Shown: one piece after another, positions 1 to 10,455 of the stretch
How the letters are laid out: the number at the start of each line of letters is the position of its first letter
Position numbering within the stretch: the stretch's first letter is position 1
Source of the DNA: Penaeus vannamei
Lineage: Eukaryota > Arthropoda > Malacostraca > Decapoda > Penaeidae
NCBI RefSeq assembly: GCF_042767895.1
Contig: NC_091569.1
Coordinates: 28,823,781 to 28,838,780, forward strand
Length of the DNA: 15,000 nt
Direction of reading: 5' to 3'
The notes under the pieces: generated by a model
The model's database searches: none
Told to the model about the DNA's origin: nothing
The model's input: only the letters and a program-made list of their open reading frames with translations
Position numbers and translations under genes: made by a program

Positions 1-877
1 TTTCAAATATATTAATAACCTGATTAATTTAGGCATGAGACTTTAGGCATGTCTCAATTCCAGTACTACTACCTACATATAACATCATCCTATGCTTTTC
101 CAGGTGTGTCAATTTGTAATTTGTGATATTGAAATATAAGAGTTTCTCCCTATATTATTGCAATCATAGAAAACGGTAATGTTTAATAGTAACAGAAAAT
201 ATAAAAAGAGGGGGGGACGTTTTTATACCTTGGAGACGCGGATCCTGCCCGGTTGAGGAATATCAGCATTTCATGGCATTTCAAAAGGGTAGGAAAAAAG
301 GGGGCTACCCCACTCTAGAATAGATGTGACAGGACCCAACGTCCCCCCTCCTCTACTTCCGAGGACATTCCCTGTAAGCAAACCAACGACATAATTCCTT
401 AAGGCGCGGTTCGAGTGTTATTGTCTTTGTCCAGGACATGACTTATGTCTGAATGCCCAGCCAGGCTTACTGTTTCAACTACGAAAAGCACCGCCGTAAA
501 AGACAGCACATGCATCCCGCTTGAATAACACCGCGCATTGTACTTCTCGTTTGAGCAACTTGTAGCACAAGGATTTGTTCCCTGTTTCACCATAATATCG
601 TATTTCATAGCGTATATTATTTTGGGGAAAGAGCGTGGGAACCGATTTTCAGATTCAAAATTATTAACGCTAGTCTGATGCAAGGTCTAAATAAGTAAGG
701 TCTCGCCACAAGTTACCCAGTTGTTGAGAACAGTGACCCCATGCAACTGGTGTTCCAAATGAAATAACCACAATGTCAGGCATTATCTGAATGAAAAAGT
801 TTTACATTTTGGTGCAAACATTATTGAATTAAACCCCACCTGCATTTTTAATGGATGTCTTCTATGGATATGTAATG
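1..877. other. Intergenic DNA, nothing recognised
   Basis: AT-rich sequence with a GC-richer patch around 205-370. A 94-codon open frame on the minus strand (683-399) has no recognisable domain and no supporting splice or promoter context; I treat it as chance. Confidence 0.6.
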
Positions 878-980
878 TTAACATGGTATCAGTATTAAAT
901 ACGGTGTCTAGGCTTATAAGGTTTCACATTTTAACATTTAATATATAATTTTTGTACGATCGATTTTACATTGTTGCGCT

Positions 981-988
<8 letters not shown>
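878..988 (+). repeat. 111-bp direct repeat, copy 1
   Basis: Identical base for base to 1204-1314 (offset 326 bp). It starts TTAACATGGTATCAG and ends GCGCTCATACACA. In this copy the final CA runs straight into the (CA)n tract, whereas copy 2 continues into unrelated sequence. Confidence 0.95.
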
Positions 989-1020
<32 letters not shown>

Positions 1021-1056
1021 TATAGATAGATAGATAGATATGTATGTATGTATGCA

Positions 1057-1127
<71 letters not shown>
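985..1127. repeat. Compound microsatellite (CA)n-(TAGA)n-(TGTA)n-(AT)n
   Basis: (CA)n at 985-1015, TAGA units at about 1022-1040, TGTA units at about 1041-1053, and an uninterrupted (AT)n at 1059-1127. The Tyr/Ile and Val/Cys repeat frames read from it are artefacts. Confidence 0.95.
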
Positions 1128-1131
<4 letters not shown>

Positions 1132-1203
1132 ATTAGCCCAATACCGCTCTATCATCTACGAGTTTTCCCCCATTTCCTTGATTTTCGGGATTGTTATTTA
1201 TTA

Positions 1204-1314
1204 TTAACATGGTATCAGTATTAAATACGGTGTCTAGGCTTATAAGGTTTCACATTTTAACATTTAATATATAATTTTTGTACGATCGATTTTACATTGT
1301 TGCGCTCATACACA
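1204..1314 (+). repeat. 111-bp direct repeat, copy 2
   Basis: Perfect match to 878-988. Together the copies bracket the compound microsatellite at 985-1127 and about 75 bp of single-copy DNA. Perfect identity implies a very recent duplication or an assembly duplication at the microsatellite. Confidence 0.95.
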
Positions 1315-2900
<1,586 letters not shown>

Positions 2901-3055
2901 TACACAATCATCGTCGATGTCGGAGCAGGGGGCGTATTACCTCGTAAGATTCTCACTGAATCAGCATATTAACCTTATTATAGTCAGCACTGTATATAGA
3001 GACGATTGTAGTATAATCAGGATAAACAAGGTGGCCCGCCCTCGTCGGCGGGGTT

Positions 3056-3391
3056 TTGCGGCTTTTTCGATGTTACACCGATGGCCTCAAAGTCGAGTTT
3101 CCCTTCCTCTGGAATAACGACATTCGTATTCCTAACCGAAATAACCGTCGCGTTCAGAAGTCAGTCATAGTCGCCGCGATGGCCGAGTGTGGAGGGTGCT
3201 CGTACTCCGAGACGGATTTTCTGCGCGAGATTGCCATTAGCCAAGAAAAAATGCTAGATATGTGCTTCCGCCACGGCCTCCTTCGTCGTGAGAACAGAAG
3301 AGGCAGAGGTGTGACTGGCCTGCTTCGATGTTCGTGGGCTCTTTCTTTGCGCAATCTCAAAGCACCTTGCCTCCTTCACATTTTGCGGTAA
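3056..3391 (+). pseudogene. Broken coding relic inside the long-TIR element, possibly Merlin/ISXO2-like
   Basis: A 111-codon open frame spans most of the element core. It includes FLREIAISQEKMLDMCFRHGLLRREN, after which the frame becomes Arg/Leu-rich and uninformative. In the next frame the DNA reads QRCDWPASMFVGSFFAQSQ. Read together across a shift, the order (helical segment, HGLL, a lone Cys followed by WP.SM, then GSFF..S) recalls the N-terminal part of ISXO2/Merlin transposases. The upstream frame has a CGGC pair. No catalytic domain is present and the frame is broken, so it cannot encode an active enzyme. The family assignment comes from motif memory only. Confidence 0.35.
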
Positions 3392-3493
3392 AGGAGCACC
3401 CTCCCTAGTAATTAGCGGCATTAATAAATCAGGTTAGTACCTTAAAAATCCTAGGTTATTGTAGGTTATCGGCTCCGCATCAAGTTCGTGTGC

Positions 3494-3805
3494 TCTCTAT
3501 CCTGCCGTGAATACGCGGTGGAGGTTTTGTTTCCTCGGCGGGGGTTGGGGGGCGGCAGCCCCCTGCAATGGAAAGTCATGTGAATAACTACGATTATTTT
3601 CACAGTGAGGTAAAATTATTAGGCTAATTTTCTATATTACGTCCGGCGCTCCGACATCGTCGCCCCCGCAATCGGGACCAAGTTTGTCGCTAACGGGGGT
3701 TAGCGCGCAATAAAAACTATATATTTGCAATGTGGAGAGTGAGAGGAATCCAACGATACCAAAATCGTCGATATCGGTCTTGCGGACGTAATATAGAAAA
3801 TTACC
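3494..3805 (-). repeat. Right inverted-repeat arm
   Basis: Reverse complement of the left arm. It carries an extra copy of the terminal motif TTTTCTATATTACGTCCG (within 3625-3645), in the orientation of the left end, and a CTCCGACATCG segment (3649-3659) that is inverted relative to 2914-2924. The arm is therefore a mosaic. Confidence 0.85.
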
Positions 3806-3808
3806 ATA

Positions 3809-3813
<5 letters not shown>

Positions 3814-3862
<49 letters not shown>
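3814..3862. repeat. (TA)n array right of the long-TIR element
   Basis: About 49 bp of TA repeats beginning 8 bp outside the right terminus. It mirrors the AT array on the left side. Confidence 0.95.
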
Positions 3863-3863
<1 letters not shown>

Positions 3864-4218
3864 TATCTTATATGAACCAAATAACTCAAATTTGGGCTCT
3901 AAAACTACCACTTGTGTATCTTTGTCTCATGAGCTACAGCTGACCCAACTTTGCTTTTATGAACTACAGGTGACCAGAATTTACCCTAGTAGGCTTTCAC
4001 TCCTTTGTCTGTTCTTTATCCACTAAATTGGCTAAATCTAGAACTTGCGGCCAGGTAAGACATACCCAAATTCCTCTGACCTTTTCTGTTACCTCATTGG
4101 TTTAGCTTGTCGATATAAAATTTTTCAACATGCACTCGGGAACAGAATGTTTCGAAAATCCACATGTATGGTGATATTGTAACAGCGTTTCACTTTATTT
4201 CTGTGTAAACACTACCAT
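3863..4218. other. Intergenic DNA, nothing recognised
   Basis: AT-rich. The only structure seen is a weak 30-bp tandem similarity (ATGAGCTACAGCTGACC at 3929 and ATGAACTACAGGTGACC at 3959). Confidence 0.5.
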
Positions 4219-4379
4219 ATGTAGAAAGGTATGAATGAGAATGAATATCTTCACAATACAAGGAATGCATATGACCGGCTTCGAATATATCTTCGGCAGA
4301 AATACAGATATATTCGAAGCCGGTCAATTATATCTCTTGTATTGTGAAGGTATTCATCCTCATCCATACCTTTCTACAT
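4219..4379. repeat. 161-bp near-palindrome (hairpin element)
   Basis: Arms 4219-4292 and 4306-4379 pair around a 13-nt loop (4293-4305) with no net length difference. The innermost 20 bp (4273-4292) is perfect and a second well-paired block covers 4220-4262; mismatches cluster at 4264-4271. The 10-mer TACCATATGT occurs on both sides (4213-4222 and 4405-4414) and may be a target duplication. It could be a small foldback MITE or the source of a long RNA hairpin. Confidence 0.85.
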
Positions 4380-5510
4380 CTGTCAACGTAAATACGGTTC
4401 ACGTTACCATATGTTTGTATTCACGTTGCACAGGATTACAGGATACTCTTTTTGTCTCACCATGGCTTGGAATATTTACTAAGAAGTCCAGTGCCTAAGA
4501 TGACGGCAGTGTCATCAACTGAATGATACAGAGGATTTGTGATGAGTGCTCGCAGGCAGCACACTGGACGGAAATGGGTCTGCCCGGAAATGTCAGACTA
4601 AAGGTTCCATAGAATTTTTAAACATTGTTCCAGTCAACCTTGACTTCATAGGCTGTTTCTTTGGTCGACAAGATTCGGGATTTCTTCTATCTGCTTTGGG
4701 GCTGTACCAGAGCACATGAAAATCCTATGCTACTCTCACATCCGCAGTGATTTTTCCAAAGATGCTCTTGGTGGCCGATGGCAACTGAGGAGTCACAACA
4801 AGAAGGCCCACCAAGGACTAGCTCCACTTGAATCAGTGTGTGTATTTAGCTGCCTAGTCGACACCCGCCTGAGACCTACTATTGGTTACATGGCTAGATT
4901 TAAATTATGGAAAGTGGAGTGCTGCCTGATGATGAGTGGAAGCCATAGCACGACTGGTTTTGTCCATAACCCCGTGAATCAGTGTCGAATTCGGTGATCC
5001 AAATGCCACCGTTGTGCGTATCCGTAAATTATTGGAAAAAAAGTTCGAGGTGAAAAACTGTCGAAGAAATCACTTGGCATCAATTGCAGCAGAAATCCAT
5101 GGAGCGGCATTGCTTTGCTGCAAACACCCACGAGAACAAACTTCCGGCTCATTGATGACCAGGCGATGGATTCGGTTGCGGATTGCACAAATATTTTGTC
5201 TACGTTCAAAGAAAAAGGTTTTCGACTTTATTATCCTATTTATTACCTATCTATAAATATATCTCCAATCTAGTGGTATCGAATCAATTAGAGTTGATTT
5301 GACTTTTTCCCTTAAACTTACGTAGACCCAACTTTTTACTGTATGATCTGCGATTCAGTTTAGTGTCCTCCGAGCTACAGCGTATAGGAGCCTAGGCCAA
5401 GTATATTTCATATGATTTCAATTTCTTAAAATTCTTAATATTACATTTGTATGTATTGTTCTGTAAATAAAATGAAACTATGTTCAAGAGATTTCTATTT
5501 AGAATAAACA
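4380..5510 (+). other. Unrecognised, possibly decayed transcribed sequence
   Basis: Between 4716 and 5256 the + strand is less AT-rich than its surroundings and holds two adjoining open frames in different phases (4716-4997 and 5014-5256). The second is preceded in its own frame by GDPNATVV, just before RIRKLLEKKFEVKN. No family is recognised. Two + strand AATAAA signals follow at 5466-5471 and 5503-5508. A degraded gene, a processed pseudogene or a 3' UTR are all possible; chance is not excluded. Confidence 0.2.
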
Positions 5511-6043
5511 GGTTTTATGATATGCCTAATGATCCAGGTAATGTAGACGCATAATGTATACAGTGGTGTTCTTGTTCTTAACATGGAATGAAGTGTACAG
5601 CATAAGTGATATTTATTATGGAAAATTTCTTACAGGTAGTGTGTAAGCCTATGTAGTAAATGGTAAATGAAAAATGAACTGTAAACATTTTGACTAAAAA
5701 AATATGGCAATGAAAGGCTGCATGTCAAGGTTTGATTTGATATTTAGTGTAATAGAGATTTAATGATATCGAGTATATTCACTCTCTTAATCATTTGTAC
5801 TTTCAATACTGAAAATGACTGATATGACATAAATTGTACAATTCTGCTTTAATTTATCATTGCTAATTTTAAATCATGGTCCTACTAAATACATGGATTA
5901 AGGTCAAAAGTGTATCTTTTATAGCATTGTGAGGAGTTGCTAAGTGACATCTACTAAGAGACGACAGGATTTCTATCACATGGCTGCCACTTTCAACTTC
6001 TATTGTCTTACATACTTACCATTCGTTGTGCCTTTCTTTGTTT
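5511..6043. other. Intergenic DNA, nothing recognised
   Basis: AT-rich with many stops in all frames. No repeats or inverted repeats of note were seen. Confidence 0.6.
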
Positions 6044-6049
6044 TTTATT
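6044..6049 (-). terminator. Candidate poly(A) signal of the DUF2236 gene
   Basis: TTTATT on the + strand reads AATAAA on the gene strand, about 255 bp past the stop codon. It is the only canonical hexamer between the stop and this point, which would give a 3' UTR of roughly 270-290 nt. No transcript evidence is available here. Confidence 0.45.
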
Positions 6050-6304
6050 GGTTAATAACGACAGACATGGCCAATTAGTAACAACCTTGAAACAATTTCA
6101 CTAAATTCAAACCTACAATGACAGATGTCAGGACTATTTGGCCCATGCCAAAATATTACACTGCAAGTTGTGCTCATTCTAAAATCAGTTCCTCAGCCAC
6201 AACTTTTAGCCTAAAGAATTATGTTAAATTATTATTAAATTATATCAATAATTGTAGGGCATCGTTACTGGATAAAAGATTTCCTGCTTTGCTACCACTT
6301 CCGT

Positions 6305-7572
6305 TCACCCTTTTGTTGAAAGACGATTCTTGAAGTCTGCTGTCTTTGCCCTCAGCATATCACTGAGGCGAAAGACTAATCCAGGAAAGTAATACAGGAG
6401 ACCAATAGCAGAACGCATAAGCCAGTACTTGACACTGCCAATGAAGGACATTCGGTTGATGAAGTTTGGAATGTCGAGGTCGAGAGTATAGGCCACATAA
6501 CGAAAGCCTGCTTCGAACGAGAGCGTGTGCATGAGGTGGCTCAACCCCGTGACGAGGGAGAGAGTCATGTGCTCGTAGTTCCAGTCTGCCTTCGCCAGCG
6601 CTGGGATGCCAACTAGTCTTTCGACCTCCAGGCACAGCGAGCGCACTTCCGCCAAGGACCCTCGGCAGAAGTTGTACTTGTCATCTACCCCGAGAAGCCA
6701 GCCCAGCCCTCGCCAGAAGTGGACAAGGCCCTCCAGGTCCTCGTCTGTGGCTGCTCCGGCGCCCATCTTGTGCGGGTGGGCCACCACCAGCCCCATGAAC
6801 TGGTACTGGGTCAGACTCATGTCCCACTGGCTGATGAAGAAGGGAGGGTTGTCTGGACCCTCGAGCGGGAGCCCGTCTCCTGCCTGATCCTTTAGGTCCT
6901 CGCGGATGGTGTGGTAAAAGGGGCAAGCAGGTTCCTCGTGGCCTTTGTCCTGGATCTTTGTATTCCACACCCTGTCGTGCTCCTTCGAGGAATTGAACAC
7001 GCCGGACAGCCTGTTGTGTATGGCTCGCACCGACAGCAGGTCCTTGTGGGCACGATCGGCGGGGTCCCACACATCCCCCTCGTGCCAGGCGGTCACGTGC
7101 TGGAAGGTCGAGAAATATCGCCGAAGAGCTTTCCGCGGGGAGTCCGAGCGGCCAGTGTACATGAGGGGCCGAAGCGCCCGCATCATGCTCAGCATAAACA
7201 CGAGCGCCAAAACTTCAGAGAAACTCATGCAAAATAAATAGCGGTGGTAGAAATCTCTCCCTCGGTTGAACAGCTGTCTGTCTAACCAGGAGGGGGGCTC
7301 TATGGGGTTGCCACAGTCGCCAGGCTCGTTCAGACCCTCCAACAGCTCTTGCATTCTCGAGGACACGGGCGCTGTGGTGTCTGGCAGAATGCCTCGGTTT
7401 TTATTCCCAGTTGAGATGGTGTTGCCTGGACAGTCTTCACCAGGGCTTCCATTCTTGATGTGACTGCAATGCTGTTCGACTGAGATTGAATGACTGAGTG
7501 GTTTGACTACACTCTCTGGGCAGCCAGTGGATCCTGCCTCACCAACTAGCAGATTTAACCATTTCTTTTCAC
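6305..7572 (-). other. Exon 2 of the DUF2236 gene (coding part)
   Basis: This 1,268-nt exon encodes residues 4-425 without interruption, so no further intron is needed. The acceptor AG is at 7574-7573, preceded by a T-rich run. The same frame also stays open through the acceptor into the intron up to an ATG at 7609. That would replace MGA by 12 residues starting MSSLIK, but the consensus splice pair makes it the less likely start. The GC content of about 6540-7240 is clearly higher than that of the flanking DNA, as expected for a conserved coding exon. Confidence 0.85.
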
Positions 7573-8344
7573 CTGAAAATACATATATCGTCTTAATTAG
7601 TGAAGACATGGATATGTGACGAGTTCGAAGTATTTTGATAATAGTTACTACATAAGGAACTGTGCTTTAACAATATACTTATCATTTATTTTACTTGTTC
7701 CTAATATGACAATACCCACAGCATATTGGTACTCATACACGCATGCAATCTGCCAAATTGAAGGTTTCTCTTTCCTGATTTGATTGGGATGCACATTAAA
7801 TTATTGCCAAGGAAGAGCTTGTGCCGAAACCATGGAATAAATGGGACGGAAATTTGCACTAGCACACACAAGGAAAGGAATCATTTAATGGACAGCAGAA
7901 GTCAATAACCTATTTGCATTTGACACGTTTCATCTACCCAACTGATAAAGAAACATTCAACAAATACATTTAGAGACTTACACTAGAGAAAATGTTTAGA
8001 GGATTTTTTTCAGGATGAAAAAAAGAGGAAAATCTAATGATGCTTTGCAGAGGGAGATAAATATAGAAATGAGGAGGTTGATAGAGATAGATAGATAGAT
8101 AGATAGAGATAGAGAGAGAGAGAGACAGAAAAAGATAGATAAAGATAGAGAAAAAAGGAAGAAAGAGTTCGAGAGAGAGAGAGAGAGAGATAGATAGATA
8201 AATAAATAGAGAGAAACAGAGAGAAAGAATGAGAAAATGACAAGGAAAAACAAAGTAGAAGAGGACGGAAACTATTAAAGAAATCAGATGAATAAGAACC
8301 GGCCCAGGAATATATAAAAGCGAACAGCACTCACCTGCACCCAT
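6305..8344 (-). CDS. DUF2236 / MpaB-Lcp-type haem oxygenase family protein, two coding exons
   Basis: Spliced CDS: 8344-8335 (ATG GGT GCA G) joined to 7572-6305, giving 425 residues and a TGA stop. The junction keeps frame (phase 1), with donor CAG|GTGAGT and acceptor ATTTTCAG|GT. The start has a good context (A at -3, G at +4) and an in-frame TAA lies upstream at 8380-8378. Residues 15-95 are polar, probably disordered. A hydrophobic stretch lies at about 116-137 (LFCMSFSEVLALVFMLSMM). The domain core follows: RRYFST (154-159), VRAIH (185-189), SQWDMSLTQ (251-259) and HFWRGLGWLLGVDDKYN (288-304). A hydrophobic C-terminal part spans 379-405. In this family bacterial Lcp cleaves rubber with haem b and fungal MpaB cleaves an isoprenoid side chain at the ER. 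R155, T159 and H189 match the spacing of Lcp R164, T168 and H198. The arthropod substrate is unknown. Family assignment is strong; haem binding is inferred; enzyme function is open. Confidence 0.88.
7573..8334 (-). other. Intron 1 of the DUF2236 gene
   Basis: A 762-nt phase-1 intron with GT-AG ends. It contains a purine-rich repeat tract (about 8080-8210 on the + strand) that is read as CT/TATC repeats in the transcript. Long open frames over this tract, rich in Ser, Leu, Ile and Tyr, come from the repeat and are not genes. Confidence 0.7.
8080..8210. repeat. GATA/GA compound microsatellite in intron 1
   Basis: Runs of GATA (8080-8109), GA (8110-8125), a degenerate GATA/AAAGATA stretch, another GA run (about 8171-8190) and GATA/AATA units. 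One strand is almost pure purine, so triplex (H-DNA) folding is possible in principle. Confidence 0.85.
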
Positions 8345-8404
8345 TATGATGTCTGCTTGTTTTTCCCGTTTTCCGTCTTAATTCAGAGTGCAGTGTTCTT
8401 TAAT
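8335..8404 (-). other. Upstream exon with start codon (5' UTR plus 10 coding nt)
   Basis: A strong acceptor (pyrimidine-rich tract then CACTTGCAG, AG at 8406-8405) lies 60 bp upstream of the ATG at 8344-8342. The donor at 8334-8329 reads GTGAGT. If both are used, the exon is 70 nt: 60 nt of leader and 10 nt of coding sequence. An in-frame TAA inside the exon supports the ATG as the true start. At least one more leader exon must lie further upstream (higher coordinates); I could not locate it. Confidence 0.6.
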
Positions 8405-8510
8405 CTGCAAGTGAAGAAAAATAATGTTGATAAGGGGTTATTTTAACACGTTTTTCAACATCTATCTTTTCCCTTATTACAGCCCCAAATCTGATCTGGA
8501 TAAGGAAGAG

Positions 8511-8542
8511 ATATTGTTATCCATCTGCAATAAAAGATGGAT

Positions 8543-8550
<8 letters not shown>
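8511..8550. repeat. Perfect 16-bp hairpin
   Basis: ATATTGTTATCCATCT (8511-8526) and its exact complement (8535-8550) flank the 8-nt loop GCAATAAA. It abuts the (TA)n run on its right side and lies about 105 bp upstream of the exon containing the DUF2236 start codon. Confidence 0.85.

Positions 8551-8589
<39 letters not shown>
8549..8589. repeat. (TA)n array
   Basis: About 41 bp of TA repeats continuing from the right arm of the hairpin at 8511-8550. Confidence 0.95.
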
Positions 8590-8591
<2 letters not shown>

Positions 8592-9333
8592 GTTACCCTT
8601 CCTGATACTGGAACCTGTTCTATCGTTAACATTATTTGATACTTCATTCTAAAAGTAACACTCCATCCCTTTGCTTGTGATTACACAACACGTACATGAT
8701 TGAAAAGAGCAAGAAAGAAAAGGGGGAATAAATAAATGTGTTGATGTTGTGCACTGACTGCGAGGTGCTTGTGTAACTTGTCGATAACACGTTGTGCAGT
8801 GCGTTTCAGTCACGAAAGGTGTGTAGAAAGAAAGGGATGCTTGTGCGGATTTGCTAGTGTAATATATACTGTATTTTAGGGTGTGAGCTACAACTATTTT
8901 AAGAGTTGGAAGGGTTGTAAGTAAGCCTATTTGCCGATGTCGATGCAATTGCTTAATACATCATATTCCCATCTAAGTTCGTCTCTGCTAATGCATTCTA
9001 ATATTTGTTGCGATGCCAGTAATTGTTGGGAACAAGCCTTGCAGTTCTTTTAATGTTTGAGCGTTATGTTGCAGTACAAGACTAAAATTTTTTGAAGGAA
9101 CGTTATCTGCATTATGATGTTAATTAAGTATGGCATAAATCTGATGCTAGATGTTAAGAGGATACTCAGATATTTAAGTGTGTGGTTATTTATAGTAATA
9201 GTTTATATTAATACATGATGTGCGTGTGAATGTGCTCCGGTAAAAGACATTTTGCATTTGTCGTCTAAATTTCATATTTGTTCCTATTGTTCTAAGGAGG
9301 GTAAATCCTCTTGGCGTAGTCTACAAAGGGCGT
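8590..9333. other. Intergenic DNA upstream of the DUF2236 gene
   Basis: No exon, promoter motif or repeat is convincing. A 99-codon minus-strand frame (8948-8649) shows no recognisable domain. The missing leader exon of the DUF2236 gene could lie here, but no clear donor was found. Confidence 0.5.
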
Positions 9334-9489
9334 CTTCTGTACGTGCCATAAAAGTTGATCCAGTATTAAAGTTTAATCCAAATCTCTAATGTACATGCGT
9401 ATTGGCAGAGTCCAGGATCAACTATTAATGCACCTCTGGACCAGGCTTTAATATTAAGCGCATTTTAAAATCCTGCACATGCGCAGAAG
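9334..9489. mobile_element. MITE-like 156-bp inverted-repeat unit
   Basis: Starts CTTCTGTACGTG and ends CACATGCGCAGAAG, imperfect inverted termini that recur inward as ATAAAA / TTTTAAAAT and TATTAAAG / CTTTAATA. A further internal inverted pair, GTTGATCC (9354-9361) and GGATCAAC (9415-9422), surrounds TTTAATCC. The GCGCAGAAG end and TTAATCC-type motifs resemble short MITEs seen in many invertebrates, from memory. No clear target duplication was found. Confidence 0.4.
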
Positions 9490-10455
9490 GGACAAGTTAA
9501 TCCTACCAATCATGTACTGTTACGCCATGAGTCCGGTATGAACTTCAAAGGTGCCATCGCTTGAGTTGCCATTTTTAGAATTATTTTCGGCAATAACACC
9601 GATCGTCTTAGGATTTTCATACTAAATACTTATTCTGAAAATGAAATTGTATATATTTACACAGCTGATCAGAAATTCTAATAAAGGAAATGACTTATGA
9701 TGATGAATATAAAAACCAATATAATTCCACGAGGAATCTTTGAAGTTCGGAGGCTGCGGGCAAGGAACTCGTATTTCCGTTAGTGAAACCAAAAAAAAAA
9801 TATATGGTCAGGGTCACACAAGTTGACGTTTTAAATCAAATATGAACCAGTGTTTCAAAGAAGAATTATGTGCTGAGTTTTTCTCAATTACTTTACTACA
9901 AAATTAGCGAGTATACTTTCCTATGGACCGCGTGAACAGCATCCTGAAGAAAACACGTTTCCCTCCTCCAACACGATTCAGCGCAGCAGCGAGCTGTCCG
10001 AGAAAACTGCGCGATGGTTATTGATTGGTTAATGCCAATTTTGTACTTAAGTGCCATTGAAAAAAATATAGGTTTTATACCCATTTTACTACTACAAATA
10101 TAAGATCGTCATCATGAAAAAATAGAATATTTCATAAATAATAATGTTTCCCTCATAAGTAGGCCTACTTGTGCCTCGTAATTATCATATGAATATCAAA
10201 CTGCATTTTGAGTGACTGACTACAACTTTCTATAACAATCACCTTCTCTCCAATCTATAAAAAATGAATATCAGTTGTCAGAAAAATCTTTTATCAATGT
10301 AGTATCTGAATGCAAATGGTTCATTTATCCAAGTAAATTTTATACAAGCAAATCTTTAGGTAATATCTTTAATATTGTCTTCTATATCATCTATGTAGGG
10401 ACATGAAGGGTGAGTGTTGAATAATCTTTTGATTGATTTTGTTACTTATTTACAG
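9490..10455. other. Intergenic DNA, nothing recognised
   Basis: AT-rich. A 62-codon minus-strand frame (10084-9896) has no recognisable domain. No repeats of note were seen. Confidence 0.5.

Noticed and set aside
405..420. GGTTCGAG, like a tRNA T-loop
   Set aside because: No D-arm or acceptor pairing around it; no tRNA fold could be built here or at the other TTCGA sites.
3929..3976. 30-bp tandem similarity (ATGAGCTACAGCTGACC / ATGAACTACAGGTGACC)
   Set aside because: Only two imperfect units; too short to call a satellite or regulatory array.
6681..7241. Several open frames of 60-130 codons overlapping the DUF2236 exon on both strands
   Set aside because: Shadow frames of a GC-rich conserved exon; none has a domain, and the DUF2236 frame explains the region.
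8311..8320. TATATAAAAG on the + strand, a good TATA-box match
   Set aside because: It lies inside the intron of the minus-strand gene just past the donor, and no + strand exon follows. TA-rich words are common here.
7970..8344. 124-codon frame starting at the DUF2236 ATG and reading into the intron
   Set aside because: It reads through a consensus donor (CAG|GTGAGT) into Ser/Leu/Tyr/Ile repeat text. Splicing to 7572 restores the conserved protein.
9806..9820. GGTCAGGGTCACACAAG, similar to a fly core-promoter motif (YGGTCACACTR)
   Set aside because: Imperfect, no other promoter sign, and fly motifs need not apply in a crustacean.
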